Assembly (NCBI GenBank): GCA_009469665.1 | Contig: SSTB01000099.1 | Coordinates: forward strand, 1-13,253 | Reading direction: 5' to 3' | Length of the DNA: 13,253 nt | DNA from: Azonexaceae bacterium | Lineage (GTDB): Bacteria; Pseudomonadota; Gammaproteobacteria; Burkholderiales; Rhodocyclaceae | Shown: positions 1 through 5,806 of the stretch, piece by piece | Numbering within the stretch: the stretch's first letter is position 1 | Layout of the letters: each line of letters opens with the position of its first letter | Position numbers and translations under genes: made by a program | Notes under the pieces: generated by a model | Database searches by the model: none | What the model was told of the DNA's origin: nothing | Seen by the model: the letters and a program-made list of their open reading frames with translations, nothing else

Positions 1-1
1 C

Positions 2-688
2 GAGGAAAAGCGCTTCTTTCCCTTCGGCAGCGACCTGGAAGCCAGCAGCGACTTTCAGTTGATCGCCGGCACCCATCGCGATCTGCGCCAGTGGGTGCGC
101 CAGGGCAGGTTCCGCGAAGACCTCTACGCCCGCATCAACCTATGGACCTTCGACCTGCCCGGCCTCGCCGGCCGGCCCGAGGACATCGAACCCAACCTCG
201 ACTACGAACTGGAGCGCATTGCCGCCGACCACGGCCAGCAGGTGCGCTTCAACAGCGAGGCGAGGCGGCGCTATCTCGCCTTCGCCACCTCGGCCGCTGC
301 GCGCTGGCACGGCAATTTCCGCGAACTCGGCGCCTCCCTGACCCGCCTCGCCACCCTTGCCACCGCCGGACGCATCACCGAGCCCGACGTGGCCGACGAA
401 ATCGCCCGCCTCGCCGCCACCTGGAGCGAGGAGCCGACTCTTGACGCTTGCGCCCGAGTTCTCGGGGCCGCGGCGGACAAGCTTGACCTCTTCGACCGCA
501 GCCAATTGAACGCGGTGATCACCGTCTGCCGCGACAGCCCCAGCCTGTCGGAAGCCGGTCGCCGGCTATTTGCCGTCTCCCGGGCAGAAAAGAAGAAGAG
601 CAACGATGCCGATCGTCTGCGCAAGTATTTGGCTCGTTTCGGGATCGGGTTCGAAGCGCTGCGCCTGGCTCCGGCGAGCCCCCCGTAA
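2..688 (+). CDS. rtcR: RtcR, sigma-54-dependent activator of RNA repair genes (3' part, start outside window)
   Basis: RtcR is a bacterial enhancer-binding protein that senses RNA damage products through an N-terminal CARF-like domain and switches on the sigma-54 promoter of rtcBA (RNA ligase and RNA cyclase). Only the last 228 codons are here; the reading frame is open from base 2, and the family is about 530 residues long, so the sensor and the Walker A part lie upstream. Visible are the late AAA+ core (EEKRFFPFGSD, QLIAGTHRDL, GRFREDLYARINLW), the RtcR-typical stretch PEDIEPNLDYELERIA, the sensor-2 helix NFRELGASLTRLATLA, and a C-terminal helix-turn-helix region ending around SEAGRRLFAVSR. 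These motifs separate it from NtrC or PspF relatives. The target rtcB/rtcA genes are not in the window and would be expected on the left side. A 15-bp hairpin follows the stop codon. Confidence 0.93.
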   Translation, partial: EEKRFFPFGSDLEASSDFQLIAGTHRDLRQWVRQGRFREDLYARINLWTFDLPGLAGRPEDIEPNLDYELERIAADHGQQVRFNSEARRRYLAFATSAAARWHGNFRELGASLTRLATLATAGRITEPDVADEIARLAATWSEEPTLDACARVLGAAADKLDLFDRSQLNAVITVCRDSPSLSEAGRRLFAVSRAEKKKSNDADRLRKYLARFGIGFEALRLAPASPP

Positions 689-737
689 ACTCGTCGCTGC
701 CGAATACCCCCCCAGCCGTCGCCACCACAAGCCGCGC

Positions 738-778
738 GAGCGGCCCTGAGCCTTCCGGCCGATGGCTCAGGGCCGCTC
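738..778 (+). terminator. 15-bp perfect hairpin after rtcR, possible terminator
   Basis: GAGCGGCCCTGAGCC (738-752) is matched exactly by its reverse complement at 764-778 around an 11-base loop, starting 49 bases after the rtcR stop codon. The stem is long and GC-rich, but no T-run follows, so it is not a classical intrinsic terminator. It may act as a pause or 3'-end stabilising hairpin, or stop transcription together with Rho. The position after the last codon of rtcR is the main support. Confidence 0.5.
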
Positions 779-802
779 CCGAGTCCCGGTCGAGCCCCTC
801 GG

Positions 803-1180
803 CAATCTGCCTTGCTGCGCTACGTCAACTGCGGAGGAGCGGCTGGGCCTCCCCGACACGGACGACGTCAAGGCAGGCATCATCGCTTACACGCTGACGG
901 CCGCCAGACCAAGGGCCACCGCGGTGTCCAGATCCGCGACAATGCCTTGAACAAGACCCCCTTAGAGTTCCGCTGGGATGCTCACTCAACTTCGGCCTCG
1001 ACCCGGACTAGGCCCGCCGTTTCCACGACGCAATCCCGCCCAGGAAATCGGCCAAGGTGGCCCACTTCTGCTCTTGGAAGATCACCCTGGACGTGGGGAA
1101 CTTCGCGGCAGCCCAGGGTCTCCGCGAAGACCGTGCCCTGAAGAAGGACATGGAGACCCGGGCCGTCGAGCGCGGCGACT
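803..1180 (+). pseudogene. thiC: Degenerate 3' fragment of thiC (phosphomethylpyrimidine synthase)
   Basis: ThiC is the radical-SAM enzyme that turns aminoimidazole ribotide into the thiamine pyrimidine. Pieces of its C-terminal quarter appear in order but in different frames: a LLRYVN segment (812-829) matching LCYVTP; ERLGLPDTDDVKAGIIAY (837-890); QIRDNALNK (929-955); EFRWDAH (965-985); NFGLDPD (988-1008), then an in-frame TAG (1009-1011), then ARRFHD and SAKVAHFCS (to 1074), WKITLDV, and ALKKDME near 1150. At least three frame changes separate these blocks (near 830, between 890 and 929, and between 985 and 988). The iron-sulfur motif CxxCxxxxC is cut down to its first cysteine: about eight codons that normally lie between HFCS and the next KIT are missing. 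The first roughly 80% of the gene is absent. It cannot encode a working enzyme. Family recognition is from memory of ThiC sequences, with no alignment run. Confidence 0.85.
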
Positions 1181-1412
1181 CACCACAAGGCCTGCTGCAA
1201 GGGCAGACGAGCGCTTATGGAAAGGCTGCCCCCTTCGGCCGCCCTTTCCACTTCTTGCGCGACCCATGGAACTCGCCGGCCGGTACGCCCTTCAAAACGC
1301 TGGGGAGATGAGATACCAACCGACGCAAACGATGCTCCAACGGGGGAGCTTTCGGATCGACCCCCTCCTCCCCCGCTCAGGCCTGCCCGACCCATTCACC
1401 CAAGGAGACACC
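1181..1412. other. Non-coding stretch between the thiC relic and the Tat/ABM gene
   Basis: I see no gene here. It holds an imperfect hairpin at 1219-1249 (GGAAAGG paired with CCTTTCC around a GC-rich inner stem) without a T-run, and a C-rich tract near 1362-1378. A strong ribosome binding site, AAGGAGA (1402-1408), sits five bases before the ATG at 1413. I could not identify a convincing -35/-10 promoter or a riboswitch; the GAGATGAGATACC near 1305-1318 only superficially recalls a TPP element. Confidence 0.5.
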
Positions 1413-1901
1413 ATGAAAAATGACAAGGCTCACGATCAACATCCCTTAAGCCGCCGCCAATTCGTCAAGTCCGCCGGGATCGGAGCCGGTCTGGCTCTAG
1501 CCGGAGGCGCCGCCCCTGCCCTGGCCAAAGGCGCTCTCAAAACCGATACCGTCTGTACCCTGGTCCCTTATTTCGAAGTCCAGGAAGGCAAGCTTGATGC
1601 GTTCAAGGCGCTTGGCCCGCAATTCGTCAAACTCACCCGAAAAGAAGCCGGGGTGGTCCATTACGCCTTCTCGTTCAGCGGGCAGATCGCCCATTGCCGC
1701 GAGGGTTACGTCAATGCCCAGGGTGTTCTCGACCACCTCAAGAATGTGGACGCTCCGCTCCAGGAAGCGCTGAAGCTGGCCAAGATCGTCCGTCTGGAGG
1801 TGCATGGCCCGGCAGCCGAAATCGACAAATTGCGCGAGCCCCTGGCCGGATTGAAGCCTCAGTTCTTCGTTCTAGCGGAAGGCGGCATCCGGCGCGCCTG
1901 A
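1413..1901 (+). CDS. Tat-exported small protein with ABM-like (YgiN-type) domain
   Basis: Predicted 162-residue protein. The start is fixed by AAGGAGA five bases upstream of the ATG, although the frame is open much further left. A twin-arginine signal is clear: SRRQFVKSAG at residues 13-22, a Gly/Ala-rich hydrophobic stretch (21-36), and an ALA cleavage site after residue 38. The mature part (about 48-130) resembles antibiotic biosynthesis monooxygenase / YgiN-like domains: an opening beta strand with VPYFEVQEGKLDAF, a central VVHYAFSF strand, and REGYVNAQGVLDHL, which matches the E-x-W/Y-x-s/n-x-x-a-l-x-x-H-l pattern of that family. ABM domains form dimeric alpha-beta barrels that act on quinones or other aromatics, but many have no known substrate. 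Export by Tat suggests folding, perhaps with a cofactor, before reaching the periplasm. A hairpin follows, so it is probably monocistronic. The specific function is unknown. Confidence 0.82.
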   Translation: MKNDKAHDQHPLSRRQFVKSAGIGAGLALAGGAAPALAKGALKTDTVCTLVPYFEVQEGKLDAFKALGPQFVKLTRKEAGVVHYAFSFSGQIAHCREGYVNAQGVLDHLKNVDAPLQEALKLAKIVRLEVHGPAAEIDKLREPLAGLKPQFFVLAEGGIRRA

Positions 1902-1917
1902 CACTGCGCGTACCTGC

Positions 1918-1949
1918 GGGATGGCCGGCACCGTCGTGCCGGTCGTCCC
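1918..1949. terminator. Hairpin between convergent Tat/ABM gene and threonine ammonia-lyase
   Basis: A 14-pair stem with a four-base loop: GGGATGGCCGGCAC (1918-1931) pairs with GTGCCGGTCGTCCC (1936-1949), with two G-T wobbles. It starts 17 bases after the stop at 1901 and lies before the stop of the convergent gene at 2003, so it could serve both directions. There is no clear T-run on either side, so termination strength is uncertain. Confidence 0.55.
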
Positions 1950-2002
1950 GCGGCGCTTTCCGGCGGTCCGTCGCCGGCCCGGCAATCCCCGTATACCGAA
2001 GA

Positions 2003-3244
2003 TCAGTCCCGCCCCAGCCGGGTCGCAACGACGCCTTGGCGTTCAAAATGAACGATCAGTTCGTCCTGATGTTCGCCGTCCCGAGTCTCAATGTGCAGAA
2101 TGATTTCGGTCATGCCGACAGGAACGTGCAGTTCCCCGCGGCGATGCTCGACATGGCGCACATTCATCCCGTGCTCGGCGACCAGCCCGAGGAGCCCGGC
2201 GAGGCGACCCGGAGTATCGGGCACCCTCACCGCCAGACTGAGCAGTCTCCCGCTGCAGGCGAGCCCGTAGTCGATGCTGCGGCCGATAAGGGTTAGATCG
2301 GCATTGCCACCACTCACCACCACCACCGTCGGACGATCGGGAGCCAGCGGCACCCGGCCACCCATGAGGGCAGCAAGCCCCACTGCGCCTGCCCCTTCGA
2401 CCAGGGTACGGGTACGCTCCAGCAGCCGTACCATGGCCTCGGCGATCGTGGCGTCGTCTACGGTGACGATGGCATCCACGAAGCGTGCGATGACCTGCCG
2501 CGTCAGCAGGCCTGGCAGCTTGACCCGAATGCCGTCGGCGATGGTATGGGCATCCGCTGACACCGGGTCGATGCCACCGTCGGCCAGAAAGCGCCGCCAG
2601 GGCGCGACGGCTTCGGCCTGGACCCCCACCAGTCTAACGTCCGGCCTTTGCAGCTTGACCGCGAGGGCTACACCGGCCAACAGCCCTCCACCCCCCAGGG
2701 GAACGACGATTTGCCCGACCTCAGGCAGGGATTCGAGGATTTCCAGCCCCACGCCTGCCTGGCCGGCCACGATTTCCCAATCATCGTAGGCGTGGATGAG
2801 GCTGGCGCCGGTCTGGTCTGCAAGAGTCTCGGCGACCTGCCGCGCCTCTTCCAGATTGGCCCCCTCCAGAAGAACCTTCGCCCCCAGACCGCGGCAGGCC
2901 TCGATCTTGGTCAGAGGCGCGTTGATCGGCATGACGACGCTGGCCCCCAGCCCCGCCTCCCGGGCGGCCCGGGCCACCCCCTGGGCGTGGTTGCCGGCCG
3001 AGGCGGCCACCACACCGCGACCACCTTCCCCCCGGGCCACCAGGCAGGCGATCTTGTGGGCGGCACCGCGCAGCTTGAAGGAGCCGGTGCGCTGGAGGTT
3101 TTCCAGCTTGAGATGGATAGGGGCACCGAACTCCCGCGACAGGGGCTCGTTGGCCCACAAGGGCGTGGCCAGGACCGCCCCGGAAATCGACTCACGGGCG
3201 GCAAGGAGGGCGGGGAGATCAGGCAGGTCGGCATGGGCAGGCAT
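2003..3244 (-). CDS. Threonine ammonia-lyase (threonine dehydratase) with C-terminal ACT domain
   Basis: PLP enzyme that converts threonine to 2-oxobutanoate and ammonia, the entry to isoleucine synthesis or a catabolic step; cytoplasmic. The 413-residue protein shows the fold-type II layout: the PLP lysine in GSFKLRGA (K57), substrate loop SAGNHAQG (82-89), phosphate-binding GGGGL (184-188), and SGGN (311-314). A single ACT-like regulatory domain covers about 334-410 (LAVRVPDTPGRLAGLLGLV). At about 400 residues with one ACT domain it matches the shorter form, not the 500-residue double-ACT IlvA of enterics, so I give no symbol (ilvA or tdcB are both used). I chose the ATG at 3244 because GGGAG lies seven bases upstream; a TTG at 3274 would add ten residues without a clear ribosome binding site. 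The gene is transcribed away from the cysteine-cluster gene, with about 107 bases between the start codons. Confidence 0.92.
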   Translation of the reverse strand: MPAHADLPDLPALLAARESISGAVLATPLWANEPLSREFGAPIHLKLENLQRTGSFKLRGAAHKIACLVARGEGGRGVVAASAGNHAQGVARAAREAGLGASVVMPINAPLTKIEACRGLGAKVLLEGANLEEARQVAETLADQTGASLIHAYDDWEIVAGQAGVGLEILESLPEVGQIVVPLGGGGLLAGVALAVKLQRPDVRLVGVQAEAVAPWRRFLADGGIDPVSADAHTIADGIRVKLPGLLTRQVIARFVDAIVTVDDATIAEAMVRLLERTRTLVEGAGAVGLAALMGGRVPLAPDRPTVVVVSGGNADLTLIGRSIDYGLACSGRLLSLAVRVPDTPGRLAGLLGLVAEHGMNVRHVEHRRGELHVPVGMTEIILHIETRDGEHQDELIVHFERQGVVATRLGRD

Positions 3245-3351
3245 GGTCACTCCCAGGGCAAAGGCACGGGCCAAGCGTAATTCCTTTGGCGAGGTAGAGA
3301 AAGGCCCAGCGGATCGCCGACAATAACGATTTCCACTTTCGGGCCACCCCC

Positions 3352-3591
3352 ATGGATTGCCGCCCGGGCTGCGCAGCCTGCTGCATCGCCCCCTCCATCA
3401 GCTCGCTGCCCAAGCCGGCCGGTGTCCCCTGCCAACACCTCGACGCCGCCCTACGCTGCCGGCTCTTCGGCCGGCTAGAACGTCCCGCCTGCTGCTCCGG
3501 CCTTCAGCCTTCGCCCGAGATGTGCGGCACTTCCCGCGAGTACGCCCTACGCTGGCTTGCCGAACTGGAGGCGGCGACCCTTCCGGGCTAG
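3352..3591 (+). CDS. Small YkgJ-family cysteine-cluster protein
   Basis: A 79-residue protein with nine cysteines (3, 7, 10, 11, 27, 36, 47, 48, 58). The pattern CxxxCxxCC at the N-terminus, then GVPCxxL, CRLFG and PEMCG, fits the YkgJ / CxxCxxCC family (formerly UPF0153), thought to bind zinc or an iron-sulfur cluster; the biochemical role is not established. Homologues of this short form in betaproteobacteria typically contain the same KPAGVPC and LQPSPEMCG segments, as I remember them. No Shine-Dalgarno is obvious before the ATG. The TAG stop forms the first half of the presumed -10 box of uppP, and uppP starts 29 bases later, so the two may be partly co-transcribed. Confidence 0.85.
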   Translation: MDCRPGCAACCIAPSISSLPKPAGVPCQHLDAALRCRLFGRLERPACCSGLQPSPEMCGTSREYALRWLAELEAATLPG

Positions 3592-3594
3592 AAT
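3589..3594 (+). promoter_or_regulatory. Candidate -10 box (TAGAAT) for uppP, overlapping the upstream stop codon
   Basis: TAGAAT matches five of six bases of the sigma-70 -10 consensus and would start transcription near 3601, leaving a leader of about 20 bases before the uppP ATG. Its first three bases are the stop codon of the cysteine-cluster gene. No good -35 is visible at 16-18 bases spacing (TGGAGG at 3566-3571 is the best), so this rests on the -10 alone. Confidence 0.4.
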
Positions 3595-3620
3595 GCCGCC
3601 TCCCCAATCGAGCGTCATCC

Positions 3621-4445
3621 ATGGACACCCTGCTTCTCCTCAAGGCCCTCATCCTCGGCATCGTCGAAGGCCTGACCGAATTCCTCCCCATTTCATCCAC
3701 CGGCCACCTGATCCTGGCCGGCGATCTCCTGCATTTCAACGACGCACGAGGCAAGCTGTTCGAAATCGTCATCCAGTCGGCGGCCATCCTGGCCGTCGTG
3801 TGGGAATACCGGGTTCGCTTGGCCAGAGTACTCCGAGGCGCCTTCAACGACGCCGCCGCCCAGCGCTTCATCCTCAACGTCGCGATCGCCTTCGTCCCCC
3901 TGGCCGCCCTGGGGCTGCTGTTCGGCAAGGCCATCAAGGCCCACCTGTTCAACCCCATCACCGTCGCCACCACCTTTATCCTCGGCGCCTTCGTCATCCT
4001 GTGGGCCGAGCGACGCGAGCATCGCGTTCGCGTGGAATCGGTGGACGACATGAACTGGCTGGACGCCCTGAAACTCGGCATTGCCCAGGCCTTCGCCCTG
4101 ATTCCCGGCACCTCGCGCTCCGGGGCAACCATCATCGGTGGCATGCTCTTCGGATTGTCCCGCAAGGCCGCCACCGAATTTTCCTTCTTCCTCGCCATCC
4201 CCACCTTGATCGTCGCCAGCCTGTACCAAGCCTACAAGGAGCGTGCCCTGCTCAGCACGGACGATCTGGGCATGTGGGGAGTGGGATTCGTGGCGTCCTT
4301 CGTTTCCGCCTTTCTCTGCGTGCGCTGGCTGCTGCGCTATATCTCCAGCCACGACTTCACCGTCTTCGCGTGGTACCGCATCGTCTTTGGAATCGTCGTC
4401 CTGGCAACCTGGCAGTTGGGCTGGGTCGAGTGGACGTCTCACTGA
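3621..4445 (+). CDS. uppP: Undecaprenyl-diphosphatase UppP (BacA family)
   Basis: Integral inner-membrane phosphatase that removes a phosphate from undecaprenyl diphosphate, regenerating the lipid carrier for peptidoglycan and other surface polymers; extra copies give bacitracin resistance. The 274-residue length matches the family. Signature motifs are present: [14 protein letters not shown] (16-29) with the two conserved glutamates and the histidine, and the second motif PGTSRSG (162-168) with the essential arginine. Several hydrophobic segments of membrane length follow the expected topology. Start at the ATG at 3621: the open frame continues to the left, but the protein begins canonically here ([17 protein letters not shown]). 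It follows the cysteine-cluster gene by 29 bases and is followed by a 146-base gap leading to the PEP-CTERM gene. I see no terminator after it. Confidence 0.96.
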   Translation: MDTLLLLKALILGIVEGLTEFLPISSTGHLILAGDLLHFNDARGKLFEIVIQSAAILAVVWEYRVRLARVLRGAFNDAAAQRFILNVAIAFVPLAALGLLFGKAIKAHLFNPITVATTFILGAFVILWAERREHRVRVESVDDMNWLDALKLGIAQAFALIPGTSRSGATIIGGMLFGLSRKAATEFSFFLAIPTLIVASLYQAYKERALLSTDDLGMWGVGFVASFVSAFLCVRWLLRYISSHDFTVFAWYRIVFGIVVLATWQLGWVEWTSH

Positions 4446-4540
4446 GCAGGCCAGGGTGCCGTCGGAGAATTTGACACCTCAGCACGGGCCGGCGGCATAA
4501 ACCCATAGAAAATAAAGCAAATACAATTGCCTAGGTCACA

Positions 4541-4556
4541 TGGCATGAATATGGCT
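4541..4556 (+). promoter_or_regulatory. Sigma-54 (RpoN) promoter for the PEP-CTERM gene
   Basis: TGGCATGAATATGGCT contains the obligatory GG (4542-4543) and GC (4554-4555) separated by exactly ten bases. It fits the consensus TGGCAYRNNNNTTGCW at every defined position except one (G for the second T of the -12 element). The predicted start of transcription is near 4567, giving a leader of about 25 bases with GGAG (4583-4586) before the ATG at 4592. The upstream 4501-4540 stretch is unusually AT-rich for this window, as expected where an activator or IHF bends DNA. RpoN control of PEP-CTERM genes together with the PrsK/PrsR two-component pair is known in exosortase-bearing bacteria, which supports the call. 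Confidence 0.75.
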
Positions 4557-4591
4557 TTGTTTTCGGCACTTCACTGCCACTCGGAGATTCC

Positions 4592-5164
4592 ATGAAAAAC
4601 ACCCTTCGCCTCGCCCTCGCCACTGCAGGACTCCTCGGAGCCCTGTCCGCCCAGGCTGCTCCCCAGTTGTTCAATGGTCACTATTACGATTACATCAACA
4701 ACACCAGCGGTGGCTTCACCCAAGACGAAGCCCTGGCCGACGCGGCCGGCCGTAGCCACCTCGGCATGACCGGATATGTCGCAACGGTGACCTCCCTGGG
4801 GGAGCAGAACTTCATCTTCAATTCCGTGACCCAAGCCACGGCTTGGCTGGGCGGCAATGACCGCAGCGTAGAGGGCAGCTTCACCTGGGTCACTGGCCCC
4901 GAGACCGGCAGCGCCTTCGCCTTCACCTTCTGGTCGGGCGGCGAACCCAACAATTGCTGCAACGGTGAAGACGACGTGGTCATCAATTGGGGCGCCGATG
5001 GCAGCTGGAACGACATCGGCCTTCCCAGCTTCACTGATTACCGCGTGGGCTACATCATCGAATACAGCGGCACTCGCGTGAGCGTTCCCGAGCCGGGCGC
5101 CCTGGCTCTGGTCGGGATCGCCCTGGCCGGTCTTGGGGCCGCGCGCCGGCGCCAGAAGGCCTGA
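4592..5164 (+). CDS. Exported C-type-lectin-domain protein with PEP-CTERM sorting signal
   Basis: A 190-residue surface or secreted protein. Residues 1-22 form a Sec signal peptide (MKNT start, hydrophobic core, AQA cleavage site). Residues about 26-158 look like a C-type lectin-like domain: WLGGND (85-90), WSGGEPNN (114-121) with the EPN calcium/sugar motif, and SWND (138-141) with the WND motif. The C-terminus has the complete PEP-CTERM tripartite signal: VPEPGALAL (165-173), a hydrophobic helix, then ARRRQ. Such proteins are cleaved and sorted by exosortase (EpsH/XrtA) in exopolysaccharide- and floc-forming bacteria; no exosortase gene is in this window. EPN in classic lectins indicates mannose-type binding, but that transfer is inference. 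Its own sigma-54 promoter and a strong terminator make it a single-gene unit. Confidence 0.9.
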   Translation: MKNTLRLALATAGLLGALSAQAAPQLFNGHYYDYINNTSGGFTQDEALADAAGRSHLGMTGYVATVTSLGEQNFIFNSVTQATAWLGGNDRSVEGSFTWVTGPETGSAFAFTFWSGGEPNNCCNGEDDVVINWGADGSWNDIGLPSFTDYRVGYIIEYSGTRVSVPEPGALALVGIALAGLGAARRRQKA

Positions 5165-5185
5165 CCCGACGCCTTGCTCAAAACG

Positions 5186-5215
5186 ACAGTCCCGCTCCGG
5201 CGGGATTGTTTTTTT
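5186..5215 (+). terminator. Intrinsic terminator of the PEP-CTERM gene
   Basis: A ten-pair stem, ACAGTCCCGC (5186-5195) with GCGGGATTGT (5200-5209, one wobble), closed by a C(TCCG)G tetraloop of the very stable UNCG class, runs straight into a T-run ending at 5215. This is the clearest intrinsic terminator in the window. It begins 22 bases after the PEP-CTERM stop and ends only 11 bases before the next start codon. Confidence 0.92.
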
Positions 5216-5226
5216 GGCCTCCGGCA

Positions 5227-5799
5227 ATGATCCTCTACCTGCACGGCTTCTGTTCCTCCCCCGACTCCTGGAAGGCCCGCCTTTTGGCCCAGGTCTGCGC
5301 CGAACGGGGTCTGGGCGAGGATTTTCTCTGCCCCGCGCTCTCCCCGGTTCCCGCCGAGGCCATGGCCCGGGCGGAGTCCCTCATCCGCACGGCCCGCCGC
5401 CCGCCGACCCTGGTGGGCAGTTCCCTGGGCGGACACTACGCCACCTGGCTGGCCGAGAAGCACGATCTCCAGGCAGTACTCATCAATCCCGCCGTGGTCA
5501 GCCGACTCGACCCCGCCCGTTTCTTGGGCGAGCACGCCAACTTCCATAGCGGCGAGCGCTTTACCTTTACCACGGCCCACGCCGCCCAACTGGCGGCCCA
5601 GTGCGTAGAGCATCCGGACCCCAGCCGCTACCTCCTACTGGTCGAAGCCGGCGACGAAGTTCTCGATTACCGGCAGGCGGTAGGGCACTACGCGGGCTGC
5701 CGCCAGATCGTCCTCCCGGGGGGCGATCACAGCTTCACGCAGTTTCCCGGATTCATCACGCAAATCCTTGAGTTCGCTGGAGTTCGTGCCGGGATATAA
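5227..5799 (+). CDS. YqiA/YcfP-type alpha/beta-hydrolase (putative esterase)
   Basis: A 190-residue single-domain alpha/beta hydrolase, the usual size for the YqiA family of small esterases; it probably cleaves short acyl esters in the cytoplasm, with unknown natural substrate. The protein opens with the family-typical MILYLHGFCSSPDSWKA, including the oxyanion-side HGF. The nucleophile elbow is GSSLGG (64-69, S66), the acid lies in GDEVLD (D143) and the base in GDHSF (H168). The ATG at 5227 is preferred because the LYLHGF strand starts right after it; an earlier in-frame ATG at 5206 would begin inside the terminator T-run. There is no recognisable Shine-Dalgarno. The gene's stop codon sits inside the TATAAT preceding the exoribonuclease gene. 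Confidence 0.88.
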   Translation: MILYLHGFCSSPDSWKARLLAQVCAERGLGEDFLCPALSPVPAEAMARAESLIRTARRPPTLVGSSLGGHYATWLAEKHDLQAVLINPAVVSRLDPARFLGEHANFHSGERFTFTTAHAAQLAAQCVEHPDPSRYLLLVEAGDEVLDYRQAVGHYAGCRQIVLPGGDHSFTQFPGFITQILEFAGVRAGI

Positions 5800-5800
5800 T
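5795..5800 (+). promoter_or_regulatory. Consensus -10 box (TATAAT) directly before the exoribonuclease gene
   Basis: A perfect TATAAT lies six bases before the ATG at 5807. With the usual spacing the start of transcription falls at or within a base or two of the A of that ATG, which implies a leaderless mRNA. The esterase stop codon TAA (5797-5799) is embedded in the box, and the box sits within a GGGAT-ATA-ATCCC palindrome (5791-5803). The -35 region is weak (TTCGCT at 5773-5778, spacing 16). Confidence 0.45.
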
Positions 5801-5806
5801 CCCGCG

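Noticed and set aside
1219..1249. GGAAAGG/CCTTTCC hairpin as a terminator
   Set aside because: The stem is interrupted and no T-run follows; there is no functional gene directly before it.
1290..1330. Possible TPP riboswitch near a thiC relic
   Set aside because: Only a GAGATGAGATACC stretch recalls the motif; the conserved second arm and the ordered helices are not seen, and the relic lies upstream of it, not downstream.
978..1412. Upstream extension of the Tat/ABM gene to 978
   Set aside because: The extension runs through the thiC relic and noncoding DNA; the strong AAGGAGA and the twin-arginine signal fix the start at 1413.
2274..3326. Plus-strand open frames opposite the threonine ammonia-lyase
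   Set aside because: They are antisense shadows; all PLP-enzyme motifs are on the minus strand in a single frame.
3398..4442. Long minus-strand open frames antisense to uppP
   Set aside because: uppP motifs on the plus strand explain the region; the antisense translations are low-complexity.
4471..4501. Sigma-70 promoter TTGACA (4471-4476) with CATAAA (4496-4501) before the PEP-CTERM gene
   Set aside because: The -35 is perfect, but the spacing of 19 and the weak -10 make it less convincing than the sigma-54 site downstream; it could still be a secondary start.
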